Shown here: positions 8,035 through 15,711 of the stretch, one piece after another
How the letters are laid out: every line of letters starts with the position of its first letter
Position numbering within the stretch: the stretch's first letter is position 1
DNA from: Actinacidiphila yanglinensis
GTDB lineage: Bacteria; Actinomycetota; Actinomycetes; Streptomycetales; Streptomycetaceae
Direction: 5' to 3'
DNA: 64,000 nucleotides
Assembly (NCBI RefSeq): GCF_900107965.1
Contig: NZ_FNVU01000002.1
Location: 310,001 to 374,000, forward strand
The notes under the pieces: model-generated
The model's database searches: none
What the model was told of the DNA's origin: nothing
What the model saw: only the letters and a program-made list of their open reading frames with translations
Program-made: the position numbers and the translations under genes

Positions 8035-8189
8035 CCACACCTCCAAGGTGGCACACAGTGATTGCTCTGGTTCGCAGCGACGCTACCGCGATCCGCACCC
8101 GGCTGTCGCCCGGACGGAGCACGGCACCTTCCCATTCTGTCACCCATCGTAAGCGTACGGGTACGGAACGTGGGTCGCGTGCTGCCGAC

Positions 8190-8774
8190 TCAATGTGCAT
8201 GAGTCGGCGCCTGGTTGGACGATCGGATCGTCGCACCGGTTGCAGTCGAGACTGATCCGTCGCCCACCGCTCCGGCCCGGGCCGCCAGCGCGTGCAGCGC
8301 GGGACCCGAAAGCCGCTGTACCGTCCACTGGTCCTGCGGCAGCGCACCGACGGACCGGTAGACGCCGAGCGCCTTCTCGTTCCAGTCAAGCACGGTCCAC
8401 TCGAACCGCTCGAAGCCGCGCTCCACGCAGATCGCCGCGAGTGCGGCCAGCAGCGCCTTGCCGTGGCCCTCGCCGCGGACGTCCGGACGGACGTACAGGT
8501 CCTCCAGGTACATCCCGGGCTTCCCGATCCAGGTGGAGAAGTTCCGGAACCACAGCGCGAATCCGGCCGGTTCGGGGCTCACCGCCCCCTCCTGACCACC
8601 GGCGCCGTCCGGCACCGCTATCAGCGCGGACGCCACCGCGTCGGGACCGAACAGGGCCTCCCGCAGTTGCTCCTCGGTCGCCCTCGCCTCCTGCGGGGCC
8701 CGCTCGTACGCGGCCAGTTCGCGGACCATCGCGTGGATGGCGGGGACGTCTTCGGGCGTGGCGTGGCGGATCAT
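8190..8774 (-). CDS. GNAT family N-acetyltransferase
   Basis: A 194-residue acetyltransferase similar to diamine/spermidine acetyltransferase-type GNATs: 'MIRHATPEDVPAIHAMVRELAAYERAP' at the start, 'FSTWIGKPGMYLEDLYVRPDVRGEGHGKALLAALAAICVERG' with the acetyl-CoA-binding R-x-x-G-x-G/A signature, and 'WNEKALGVYRSVGA' near the end. It acetylates a small amine from acetyl-CoA in the cytosol; substrate not determined. The last ~30 residues look like an unstructured tail. It lies upstream of ushX-sigH on the same strand with a 155-base gap, so it may be a separate transcript. Confidence 0.88.
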   Translation of the reverse strand: MIRHATPEDVPAIHAMVRELAAYERAPQEARATEEQLREALFGPDAVASALIAVPDGAGGQEGAVSPEPAGFALWFRNFSTWIGKPGMYLEDLYVRPDVRGEGHGKALLAALAAICVERGFERFEWTVLDWNEKALGVYRSVGALPQDQWTVQRLSGPALHALAARAGAVGDGSVSTATGATIRSSNQAPTHAH

Positions 8775-8835
8775 GCCACCAGGTTACGGGGATGCGCTGT
8801 GACCGGGCCAAGGGCCCGATGAGTTCGTCCGCGGG

Positions 8836-9741
8836 TCACGATCCGGTGATCACGGCCGCGACCCGGGTGCCGGGCGGGAAAGCGCCTTCCTCGGCGAGGC
8901 GGAAGACCGCGTGCAGCGTCTTGGCGACGTAGACGGGCTCGACGGCCGCGCCGTCCAGGGCCGCGCGGTGGCGGGCGGCGAAGTCGGCGGTGAAGGCGGC
9001 CAGCTCCGGGCCGGTCCGGGCGAAGCCGCCGCAGTGGAAGCGGTCGTCCACCCGCCAGTCGCCGCGCCGCCCGCCGAAGGCGTCCTGCTGGAGGCGCAGC
9101 ACCTCGTCGGCGAGGAAGCCGCCGCGCAGCACCGCCACCCCGATCGCGCGGGTGCCCGGTGCGAGTCCGGCGCCCAGCCCGGCCAGGGTGCCGCCGGTGC
9201 CGCAGGCGACCGCCACCACGTCGGCGGCGGCGCCGATCTCCCGGCCCAGTTCCGTACAGCCGTGGACCGCGAGGGAGTTGGAGCCGCCCTCCGGGAGCAC
9301 GCAGGCGGGGCCGTACCGCTCCAGCAGCGGCGCCAGGACCTCGGGGTCGGTCTTGCGGCGGTAGGCGGCGCGGTCCAGGAAGTGCAGCCGCATGCCGTCG
9401 GCGGCGGCGGCGGCCAGCGAGTCGTTGAGCGGGCGCCGGGCCAGCTCGTCGCCGCGGACGACTCCGACGGTGCGCAGGCCGAGCAGCCGGCCCGCGGCGG
9501 CGGTGGCCCTCAGGTGGTTGGAGTAGGCGCCGCCGAAGGTCAGCAGGGTGTCGTGGCCGGCCTCGAGCGCCGCGGCGAGGTTCGGGCGGAGCTTGCGGAA
9601 TTTGTTGCCCGGGAGGAGGGGGTGGGCGAGGTCGTCGCGCTTCAGCAGGAGGTGCACTCCGTGCCGGGTCAGCCGCTCGTCGGGGGCGGCCACCAGCGGG
9701 GTGGGCAGGCGCCCTGCGGGCAGCTGAACGGAGGAGGTCAC
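8836..9741 (-). CDS. PLP-dependent ACC deaminase / D-cysteine desulfhydrase-like enzyme
   Basis: A 301-residue fold-type II pyridoxal-phosphate enzyme. 'LLKRDDLAHPLLPGNKFRKLRPNL' holds the Schiff-base lysine (NK), 'TFGGAYSNHLRATAAAG' the substrate-binding loop, and 'VACGTGGTLAGL' the phosphate cup. Family members deaminate 1-aminocyclopropane-1-carboxylate or desulfhydrate D-cysteine; the catalytic residues do not decide between these here. GTG 9741 follows GGAGAA and fits the family length; a much longer in-frame reading runs through non-coding repeat DNA. It is divergent from an RpiR regulator. Confidence 0.85.
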   Translation of the reverse strand: MTSSVQLPAGRLPTPLVAAPDERLTRHGVHLLLKRDDLAHPLLPGNKFRKLRPNLAAALEAGHDTLLTFGGAYSNHLRATAAAGRLLGLRTVGVVRGDELARRPLNDSLAAAAADGMRLHFLDRAAYRRKTDPEVLAPLLERYGPACVLPEGGSNSLAVHGCTELGREIGAAADVVAVACGTGGTLAGLGAGLAPGTRAIGVAVLRGGFLADEVLRLQQDAFGGRRGDWRVDDRFHCGGFARTGPELAAFTADFAARHRAALDGAAVEPVYVAKTLHAVFRLAEEGAFPPGTRVAAVITGS

Positions 9742-9774
9742 CCCGCCATTCTCCCCGGGCGCTCGGGACCCTCT

Positions 9775-9925
9775 TTTCGCGGAGGGAGCCGCACATACCC
9801 AGGGGCGCGTGGGGGCACCACCCAGCCGCCAGGCTGGGGGAGAACTGCGCGAGCAACCGGCCACCGGCAGGTGGTCCCTCAACCGGCGGACAGGGGCACC
9901 CCGCGGGGTCAGGCGCACCCGGGTG
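9775..9925. repeat. Dispersed intergenic repeat, long variant
   Basis: Occupies the middle of the 291-base divergent gap upstream of the RpiR gene. It reads as the reverse complement of the 16557-16640 region (GGGGCGCGTGGGGGCACCACC, then a run ending AACTGCGCG), then CCACCGGCAGGTGGTCCCTC shared with the other copies. Confidence 0.75.
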
Positions 9926-10032
9926 TCACCCGAGGAGGTGACAACGGAGGGACGCGGAACCTCGGGCGCCGCGGGAGGATTTCTTCGCGGACCGGCTCCC
10001 ACAGGCGGGATTCTCGGTGCATTCTTACTCCC

Positions 10033-10950
10033 GTGCACGAAGAGGTCCCGGGGCCCGCGCGGTCCGTACCGGACGGAGCCACTGCGGCCAGTGACGCGGG
10101 AGACGCGCTCACCGCGACCGTGCGCGGGCTGCTGCCCTCCCTCACCCCGGCCGCCGCACGGATCGCGACGCTCATCGTGCGCGACCCGGCGCAGGTCGCC
10201 CGCAGCACCATCTCCGAGTTGAGCGCGCTGGCCGGCACCAGCGAGTCCTCGATCGTGCGCACCGCCCGCGCGCTCGGCTTCGCCGGATATCCCGAACTGC
10301 GCCTCGCGCTGGCCGCGTCGGCGGCGCGGCAGGGTCCGCGCTCCACGCTCTCCGCGGGCATCACCCCGGACGACTCGACCCGTGAGGTCATCGCCAAGCT
10401 GGTGCACACCGAGTCCCAGGCGGTGCTGGAGACCGCGACCCAGCTCGACCCCGAGCAGCTGACCGGTGCGGTCGAAGCGGTGTGCGGGGGCGGGCAGTTG
10501 CACATCGCCGGGGTCGGCGCTTCCGGCCTCGTCGCGCAGGACCTCCAGCAGAAGCTGGCCCGGATCGGCCGGCCCTGCCACGCGCACGGCGACTCGCAGT
10601 CCGCGCTCACCAACGCGGTGCTGCTCGGCGAGGGGGACGTGTTCCTGGCGGTCTCGCACTCGGGGGAGAGCCGCGACGTGCTCGAACCGCTGCGCCGCGC
10701 TTCCTCGTTGGGCGCCACCACGGTGGTGATCACCAATCACCCGATGTCCTCGGCGGCGCGGCTCGCCCGTTTCGTGCTGGTCTCGGCGGGGCGGGAGACC
10801 ACCTTCCGGCCGGGCGCGATGGCCAGTCGGATCAGCCAACTCGTGGTGGTGGACTGCCTGTTCGTGTGCGTCGCGCAGCACACCTTCGACCTCTCCAGCC
10901 GGGCGCTGCGGATCACCCACCAGGCACTGGAGAGCGACCGGGCGCGCTGA
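10033..10950 (+). CDS. MurR/RpiR family transcriptional regulator
   Basis: A 305-residue regulator. The N-terminal RpiR helix-turn-helix spans about 25-100 ('TPAAARIATLIVRDPAQVARSTISELSALAGTSESSIVRTARALGFAGYPELRLAL'), then a SIS domain about 140-270 with 'GVGASGLVAQDLQQKLARIG' and 'AVSHSGESRDVLEPLRRA', which binds phosphosugars. It probably controls catabolism of an amino-sugar phosphate such as MurNAc-6-phosphate, but no such enzymes are adjacent. The GTG start at 10033 gives the usual length. It is convergent with the amidase gene with 37 bases between stops. Confidence 0.88.
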   Translation: MHEEVPGPARSVPDGATAASDAGDALTATVRGLLPSLTPAAARIATLIVRDPAQVARSTISELSALAGTSESSIVRTARALGFAGYPELRLALAASAARQGPRSTLSAGITPDDSTREVIAKLVHTESQAVLETATQLDPEQLTGAVEAVCGGGQLHIAGVGASGLVAQDLQQKLARIGRPCHAHGDSQSALTNAVLLGEGDVFLAVSHSGESRDVLEPLRRASSLGATTVVITNHPMSSAARLARFVLVSAGRETTFRPGAMASRISQLVVVDCLFVCVAQHTFDLSSRALRITHQALESDRAR

Positions 10951-10987
10951 TCGTCCGCGCGCCCGGCCGCTCCTGGTCCCGCGGGTG

Positions 10988-13012
10988 TCAGCTCGCCGGC
11001 ACCACGTCGACGTCGTCCGCGCTCACGAACGCCATCCGGTGGTTGTAGACGATCTCGTAGACCTTCGTCTTGCCGATGAAGTCGTGCTGGTCGTACGGCG
11101 CGGAGCCGTCGTAGTAGATCGCGAAGTACGAGTCCGTGTTCTCCGCCGGACCCGACGCGACATAGGACTGGTCGGCCGCGATCGCGTACTTCTTCGCCGG
11201 GGTCTGCGGGCGCGGCGCGGTGCCGCCCTCGAAGGCCACGAAGTCCGCCGGGTAGACCGACGACTCGGGGTAGGCCGTGGTGTAGACCGGGATCGTGGTC
11301 CGGCCGGCCTTGGGCACGATCCGCTCGGCCTTCACCGGCACGGTCGTCGGGTGCTGCGCGGAGTCCTGCAGCCAGGCCTCCTGCCCGCCGTACCAGATCG
11401 CGGTCCAGCCGGGCTTGCGGTCCGCCACGACGTACTGCTCACCGCTCGGCGCCTTGTCGCCCCAGTCGTTCATCGCGTTGGTACCGGCGGTCCCGGTGGG
11501 GTGCAGGTACGGGTCGGAGAGCAGGGGCGAGCCGGTGCTCGGCTGGGTGTACAGCGGCACGAAGCTGGACGGCGCGTCGGTGGAGGTCACCGGGCAGTCG
11601 AAGCTGCGGTACGGGCCGGGGAACTGCTTGTAGCCCTGCACGTCGTCGCAGTACGTGGTGGTCTGCTTGTTGTTCTGGTAGCCGGGCTTGATCGCGACGA
11701 TGTCGCTGCCCTTCTTCGCGGTGGCCTGGATCGGCGCGCCGAGCAGGTCGAAGAAGTGCTCCCAGTCCCAGCCCGGTCCCGGGTCCCAGTGCTGGGTGGC
11801 GATCCCGCTCTCGGAGCTGCCGGGGATGTTGTCGTGGCCGAGGATGTGCGCGCGGTCCAGCGGGATGTCGTACTTCGCCGCGAGGTACTTCACCAGCGAG
11901 GCGGTCGAGCGGTACAGGTCCTCGCTGAACCAGGCGGCGCCGTGGGTGGCCCACGCCTCCTGCTCGATGCCGATGGAGTGCTGGTAGAAGGAGCGGTTGG
12001 CGCTGTCCCAGGCGATGTCCTTGTCCGGCGTCATCTGGGTGATCAGGCCGTCGGAGGAGCGCACCACGTAGTTCGCGCCGGCCGCGTAGGTCGGGTCGCG
12101 GAACAGGTCCAGGGTGCCGTCATAGGTCTCGTCGGTGGTGTGCAGCGTGATGTAGCGGATGTCCAGGCCGCCGTTGGGCCGGTCGGCCAGGTCGTGGCTG
12201 CCGTAGTCGGCGAGGTCGTTCGGGTCGAGCAGCGTGTACGCGCCCGGAATGTAGTTGCACTTCGCGGACTTGGGGCACTCGGGCTTCTGGTCGCTCTCCG
12301 GCGGAGTGACGTCCTTCAGGCCCAGCTTGCGCACGTCGTTCCGGTTCGGGTGCAGGCCCGGCACCGGGGCCAGCGTGACCTGCTGGCCGTCGTCGGTGGT
12401 GCGGGTCTCGCCGGTGCGCATCGCGCTCCACACGCCGTCGGCGAAGGCCTGCGCGACCTTGTCCTCGGTGGACTGCCCGTAGCGCGCCGCCGCGGCGTAC
12501 CAACCGTCCACGGTCCCGGGCAGTTTGCCGTGGCCGTAGCTCTTGGCGTACGACGCGAGCAGCGCGGCGCCGCCGCGGATGTTCTGCGCCTCGTCGCTCT
12601 GCACGGTCGCGGTGTCGGTACCGAGCAGGGCGGCCGCCGCGGCCGCGGTGTGCTCGGCCGGCGCCGTCAACAGGTCGGCGTAGCGCGGGGACTGCGTGGT
12701 CAGGCCGTCCGCGTCGAGTTCCTTGGTGGTGAGGTCGGTGAGGTTCATCGGGCCGTAGCCCGCCTCGGCGTTCTCCTGCCCGGCGTGGTCCTCCCACCGG
12801 GTCTCGTAGTACGACACGGCTTCGAGCACGGGCGCGGGAACGCCGAACTCGGCCGCGGCCGCGGTGAATTCGGCCTGCCGCGCGGACTGCGGGTCGTCCG
12901 CCTGGGCGGCGGTGGTGGTGACCGCGGTCACCGACAGGCCGGCCAGCAGCGAGAGCGCCGCGACCAGCGTGGCCGCTCTGCGCCGTCGGGGGTGGCTGAG
13001 GGGGTGGTGCAT
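10988..13012 (-). CDS. Secreted N-acetylmuramoyl-L-alanine amidase
   Basis: A 674-residue exported protein. Signal peptide 1-38 (RRRR, hydrophobic core, TTAAQA cleavage). A helical region about 40-200 begins 'FGVPAPVLEAVSYYETRWEDH', like lytic-transglycosylase-type N-domains. An Amidase_2 domain about 255-420 has 'ITLHTTDETYDG', 'HSIGIEQEA', 'HILGHDNIPG' and 'HWDPGPGWDW' supplying the zinc-site His residues. The C-terminal ~230 residues are Tyr/Ser/Pro-rich and beta-strand-like, possibly SH3-like wall-binding repeats. It cleaves the glycan-peptide bond of peptidoglycan. ATG 13012 is preceded by GAGGAG. A 15-bp motif 100 bases upstream recurs before the GH25 gene. Confidence 0.87.
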   Translation of the reverse strand: MHHPLSHPRRRRAATLVAALSLLAGLSVTAVTTTAAQADDPQSARQAEFTAAAAEFGVPAPVLEAVSYYETRWEDHAGQENAEAGYGPMNLTDLTTKELDADGLTTQSPRYADLLTAPAEHTAAAAAALLGTDTATVQSDEAQNIRGGAALLASYAKSYGHGKLPGTVDGWYAAAARYGQSTEDKVAQAFADGVWSAMRTGETRTTDDGQQVTLAPVPGLHPNRNDVRKLGLKDVTPPESDQKPECPKSAKCNYIPGAYTLLDPNDLADYGSHDLADRPNGGLDIRYITLHTTDETYDGTLDLFRDPTYAAGANYVVRSSDGLITQMTPDKDIAWDSANRSFYQHSIGIEQEAWATHGAAWFSEDLYRSTASLVKYLAAKYDIPLDRAHILGHDNIPGSSESGIATQHWDPGPGWDWEHFFDLLGAPIQATAKKGSDIVAIKPGYQNNKQTTTYCDDVQGYKQFPGPYRSFDCPVTSTDAPSSFVPLYTQPSTGSPLLSDPYLHPTGTAGTNAMNDWGDKAPSGEQYVVADRKPGWTAIWYGGQEAWLQDSAQHPTTVPVKAERIVPKAGRTTIPVYTTAYPESSVYPADFVAFEGGTAPRPQTPAKKYAIAADQSYVASGPAENTDSYFAIYYDGSAPYDQHDFIGKTKVYEIVYNHRMAFVSADDVDVVPAS

Positions 13013-13112
13013 CCAGGCTCCTCGCGTTCCGGATGGGGGTCCATGGAGAGAACTGCTGGGCCGCAGCCTGGCGAGGTCGGCTGGCAGTAAGCAACCTCCC
13101 CGACGTAAATCT

Positions 13113-13127
13113 TGAAAGTTTTCTTCA
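13113..13127 (-). promoter_or_regulatory. Motif shared with the GH25/MarR promoter region
   Basis: TGAAGAAAACTTTCA on the minus strand, 101 bases upstream of the amidase start. An exact 15-base copy lies at 58389-58403 upstream of the other secreted peptidoglycan hydrolase. Confidence 0.5.
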
Positions 13128-13196
13128 GAGAGCGCGGGACGGGTCGGTGCGAGTCGGGTGATTCGGGGCCGATCGACCCCCCGTCGCGGGGCTGGC

Positions 13197-13214
13197 GTTG
13201 ACGCGTACGTCAAC
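13197..13214 (+). promoter_or_regulatory. MerR-type operator/promoter
   Basis: Inverted repeat GTTGACG-cgta-CGTCAAC. A TTGACG that could be a -35 lies inside it and TACGGT follows at 13218. It ends 16 bases before the MerR start codon, with no Shine-Dalgarno between. Confidence 0.6.
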
Positions 13215-13230
13215 GTCTACGGTCGAACGC

Positions 13231-13650
13231 ATGCGCATCGGTGAACTCGCGGACCGGGCGGGCACCACGACCCGTGCCCTCCGCTACTACGAATCCCTCG
13301 GGCTGCTGCCGCCGGCGGGGCGGACCGCCAACGGCTACCGCTCCTACGGCGACGAGCACGTACGGCTGCTGGAACAGATCCGTACCCTCCAGGACTTCGG
13401 GTTCGGCCTGGAGGAGACCCGGCCCTTCGTCGAGTGCCTGCGGGCCGGTCACAGCGCCGGGGACACCTGTGCGGACTCGCTCGCGGTCTACCGGCGCAAG
13501 CTCGCCGAGCTGGACGCGTGCGTGGACCGGCTGCGGTCCGTGCGCGAGCAGGTCGCCGCGCAGCTCGCCCGGGCGGAGCTGGCCGCGGCGGCCGCCGGGG
13601 AACCGATGTGCGAGCTGGCCCCACCGACCGAGAGGACCACCACGCCATGA
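13231..13650 (+). CDS. MerR family transcriptional regulator
   Basis: A 139-residue MerR regulator: winged HTH 'MRIGELADRAGTTTRALRYYESLGLLPPAGRTANGYRSYGDEHVRLLEQIRTLQDFGFGLEE' followed by a dimerisation coiled coil. Cysteines occur at 'ECLRAGHSAGDTC' and near the end 'MCEL', which could sense metal or thiol stress. ATG 13231 is chosen because the family begins MRIGELA. No ribosome-binding site precedes it and the likely -10 (TACGGT) is only 7 bases upstream, so the message may be leaderless. It overlaps the thioredoxin gene by ATGA, so it probably autoregulates the pair. Confidence 0.9.
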   Translation: MRIGELADRAGTTTRALRYYESLGLLPPAGRTANGYRSYGDEHVRLLEQIRTLQDFGFGLEETRPFVECLRAGHSAGDTCADSLAVYRRKLAELDACVDRLRSVREQVAAQLARAELAAAAAGEPMCELAPPTERTTTP

Positions 13651-14030
13651 CCACCACCACGCACCACACCGCCGGCGGCGCCGGCACCGGAACCACCGCG
13701 CACCCGCATCCGGGCGTGCCGGTCGTCACCGACGCCACCTTCGCGGCCGACGTGCTCGCCGGCGACCTGCCGGTCCTGGTCGACTTCACCGCGTCCTGGT
13801 GCCCGCCGTGCCGGATGATCGCGCCGGTGCTCGCGGAGATCGCCGCCGAGGAGGCGGGCCGGCTGCGGGTCGTCCAGCTCGACGTGGACGCCAACCCGGC
13901 CACCCAGGCCGCCTACGGGGTGCTGTCCATGCCCACGCTGCTGCTCTTCCGGGCCGGTGAACCGGTGAAGGTGCTGGTCGGCGCCCGGCCGAAGCGGCGG
14001 CTGATGCAGGAGCTCGCCGACGTGCTCTGA
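13647..14030 (+). CDS. Thioredoxin (WCPPC)
   Basis: A 127-residue thioredoxin-fold protein. 'VLVDFTASWCPPCRMIAPVLAEIAAEE' carries a WCPPC active site (usual form WCGPC) and 'YGVLSMPTLLLFRAGE' the conserved cis-Pro. The first ~25 residues are a Thr/His/Gly-rich extension with no signal peptide, so it is cytosolic. It reduces protein disulfides. Translation is coupled to the upstream MerR gene by a 4-base overlap, implying stress-induced expression. A 12-bp stem hairpin follows. Confidence 0.92.
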   Translation: MTTTTHHTAGGAGTGTTAHPHPGVPVVTDATFAADVLAGDLPVLVDFTASWCPPCRMIAPVLAEIAAEEAGRLRVVQLDVDANPATQAAYGVLSMPTLLLFRAGEPVKVLVGARPKRRLMQELADVL

Positions 14031-14046
14031 GGGCACCGAGAACGAC

Positions 14047-14109
14047 GACGGTCCCGTCTGCGGAACGCCCTCACGGTGATGTGAGGAACGTCACACGGAC
14101 GGGACCGTC
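14047..14109. terminator. Bidirectional nested hairpin
   Basis: Outer stem GACGGTCCCGTC / GACGGGACCGTC (12 bp) enclosing an inner CCTCAC-ggtgat-GTGAGG hairpin. It lies between the convergent thioredoxin and sodN genes. Confidence 0.75.
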
Positions 14110-14138
14110 AGTCGTCGACCGGCGATACGGCAGGAGGG

Positions 14139-14534
14139 TCAGGCCTGCTTGGTCTCCCAGAAGATCTTGTCGATCTGGGCGATCAGGTCGAGCGCCTTCT
14201 GGCCGGTCGCGGGGTCGTTGGACGCCTTGGCGGCGCTGAGCGCCTTCAGGGTGTCGTTGACGAGCTGGTGAAGCTGCGGGTACTTCTCGAAGTGCGGGGC
14301 CTTGAAGTAGTCGCTCCACAGCACCGAGACGTGGTGCTTGGCGAGCTCCGCGCGCTGCTCCTTGATCAGGACCGCGCGGGTGCGGAAGTCCGCGTCCTCA
14401 TTGGCCTGGTACTTCTCCTGCACTGCCTTCACCGACTCGGCCTCGATGCGAGCCTGGGCCGGGTCGTACACGCCACAGGGCAGGTCGCAGTGGGCGCTTA
14501 CCTTCACCTTGGGCGCGAACAGGCGAGTGAACAT
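14139..14534 (-). CDS. sodN: Nickel superoxide dismutase SodN
   Basis: A 131-residue Ni-SOD precursor. The 14-residue leader MFTRLFAPKVKVSA precedes the Ni-hook HCDLPCGVY; after cleavage His1, Cys2 and Cys6 bind nickel. The remainder is the four-helix bundle ('AQARIEAESVKAVQEKYQA', 'DFRTRAVLIKEQRAELAKHHVSVLWSDYFK'). It dismutates superoxide in the cytosol as a homohexamer. ATG 14534 gives exactly the length known for the family; AAGGA precedes it. It is divergent from sodX, encoding the peptidase that removes the leader. I saw no Nur/Fur-like box in the 134-base gap. Confidence 0.97.
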   Translation of the reverse strand: MFTRLFAPKVKVSAHCDLPCGVYDPAQARIEAESVKAVQEKYQANEDADFRTRAVLIKEQRAELAKHHVSVLWSDYFKAPHFEKYPQLHQLVNDTLKALSAAKASNDPATGQKALDLIAQIDKIFWETKQA

Positions 14535-14668
14535 GGCCGTCCTTCCTCGTGATCGTCTTTCAGGTGCGACATTACTCCCTGGAGTAGTCGTTTTCCCGGC
14601 TGCCCCAGGTGGCTTAGGGCAAAAGTCTGGTGCCACCCTGGGAGGAGAAACGAACCAGGAGGCGGAGG

Positions 14669-15094
14669 ATGCGGGAGCAGGGGGCCAGGCTGTCATGGCA
14701 GCTGGTCGAGGTCACCGGTCCGTCGATGGCACCGACACTGCTGCACGGCGACTGGCTGCTGATCCAGAAGGTCAGCAGCGGCGCCGAGCAGGTACGTGAG
14801 GGGGACGTGGTGGTGCTGCGGCATCCACTGCAACAGGACCTGCTGATCGTCAAGAGAGCGGTCGAACGCCGGGAGAGCGGCTGGTGGGTGATGGGGGACA
14901 ACGCCTTCGTCGCCAACGACAGCCGGGAGTTCGGCACCGTGCCGCACGAGCTGGTGCTGGCCCGGGCCAGGGGCCGGTTCCGGCCGCCGGGTGAGCTTCA
15001 GCGCTCGGTGGCCGGCGTCGCGTCCTGGGCCGCGTCCTGCGTGCGCCCGCTGCGGGCGGACCGGTCGTTCTCCAGGCGCTTGCGGGCGCGGTAG
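14669..15094 (+). CDS. sodX: Ni-SOD maturation protease SodX (S26/S24-like)
   Basis: A 141-residue signal-peptidase-like protein. The Ser-Lys dyad is S19 in 'VTGPSMAPTLLHGDWLL' and K62 in 'LIVKRAVERR', with 'VMGDNAFVANDSREFGTVP' as the conserved box. It has no transmembrane anchor, fitting its cytosolic job of cleaving the SodN leader. The ATG at 14669 follows a strong AGGAGG; a start 39 bases upstream is less likely. Its last 97 bases overlap the convergent CGNR gene on the other strand. The 45 C-terminal residues after 'GRFRPPGEL' look non-family, so the true domain may end near there. Confidence 0.9.
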   Translation: MREQGARLSWQLVEVTGPSMAPTLLHGDWLLIQKVSSGAEQVREGDVVVLRHPLQQDLLIVKRAVERRESGWWVMGDNAFVANDSREFGTVPHELVLARARGRFRPPGELQRSVAGVASWAASCVRPLRADRSFSRRLRAR

Positions 15095-15630
15095 GCCGCC
15101 ACGTTCGCGCGGGTGGCACAGCGGTCGGAACAGTAACGGCGCGAACGGTTTGTCGATGTATCCACATATGCGTTGCGGCACGGGGCCGCTTCGCAGATGC
15201 CCAGGCGGTCCACGCCCAGTGAGGTGGCCTGGACCGCCAGACCCATGCACGCGCTCGCGGAGAACGCGGCCGCCGCGTTCACCGCGTGGTCGGCCAGGTG
15301 CATGTGCCAGTCGGGCCGCCCGGTCTCCTCGTTGACCACGGTGTGCCCGGAGATCTGCGGGCTGACCGGGAACTCCAGCATCAGCTGGTTGAGCAGGTCG
15401 ACCGCGCGGACCTCGTCCTGCTCGTCGGCCGCCTCGAAGATCCCGCGCAGCCGGACGCGGACGGCGCGCAGTCGTGGCACGTCGGCGTCGACCACGCGCG
15501 CGGCGAGCTGCGTGCTGCCGCCGAACAACTCCCGTACGGCGTCCGCCGAGGTCAGCGTGTCGGTGCCGCGCGCCGGCTCCTCGGTGTTGACCAGGCGCAC
15601 GGCGTAGTCCGAGTAATAAGCCAGTTCCAC
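14998..15630 (-). CDS. CGNR zinc-finger (ABATE-type) protein
   Basis: A 210-residue protein: an N-terminal helical ABATE domain (about 1-150, 'LAYYSDYAVRLVNTEEPARGTDTLTSADAVRELF') and a C-terminal CGNR zinc finger 'LGICEAAPCRNAYVDTSTNRSRRYCSDRCATRANVAAYRARK' with Cys pairs at about 144/149 and 167/171. Such proteins are presumed transcriptional regulators. The last 32 codons overlap the 3' end of sodX in antisense, so the two genes could interfere transcriptionally. It is divergent from a methyltransferase 81 bases away, with a TAGCC-gaagt-GGCTA repeat between. Confidence 0.87.
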   Translation of the reverse strand: MELAYYSDYAVRLVNTEEPARGTDTLTSADAVRELFGGSTQLAARVVDADVPRLRAVRVRLRGIFEAADEQDEVRAVDLLNQLMLEFPVSPQISGHTVVNEETGRPDWHMHLADHAVNAAAAFSASACMGLAVQATSLGVDRLGICEAAPCRNAYVDTSTNRSRRYCSDRCATRANVAAYRARKRLENDRSARSGRTQDAAQDATPATER

Positions 15631-15666
15631 TTGTGGTCCTTACTGCTCGCGGTCTACTATCGGTAA

Positions 15667-15681
15667 TAGCCGAAGTGGCTA
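15667..15681. promoter_or_regulatory. Inverted repeat between CGNR and methyltransferase genes
   Basis: TAGCC-gaagt-GGCTA in the 81-base divergent promoter region; a candidate operator for the CGNR protein. Confidence 0.4.
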
Positions 15682-15711
15682 CCAGGGTATTACATCGAGG
15701 AGTGGTTCGGA

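Noticed and set aside
13013..13230. ydaO (c-di-AMP) riboswitch upstream of the secreted amidase
   Set aside because: Wall-hydrolase genes in streptomycetes often carry one, but I could not find the conserved blocks or paired stems here or upstream of the GH25 gene.
14535..14668. Nur/Fur box between sodN and sodX
   Set aside because: No TTGCAA-type inverted repeat seen; sodN is known to be nickel-activated by other means.
15134..15136. TTA codon in the CGNR gene
   Set aside because: The triplet is out of frame (read as CGT TAC).
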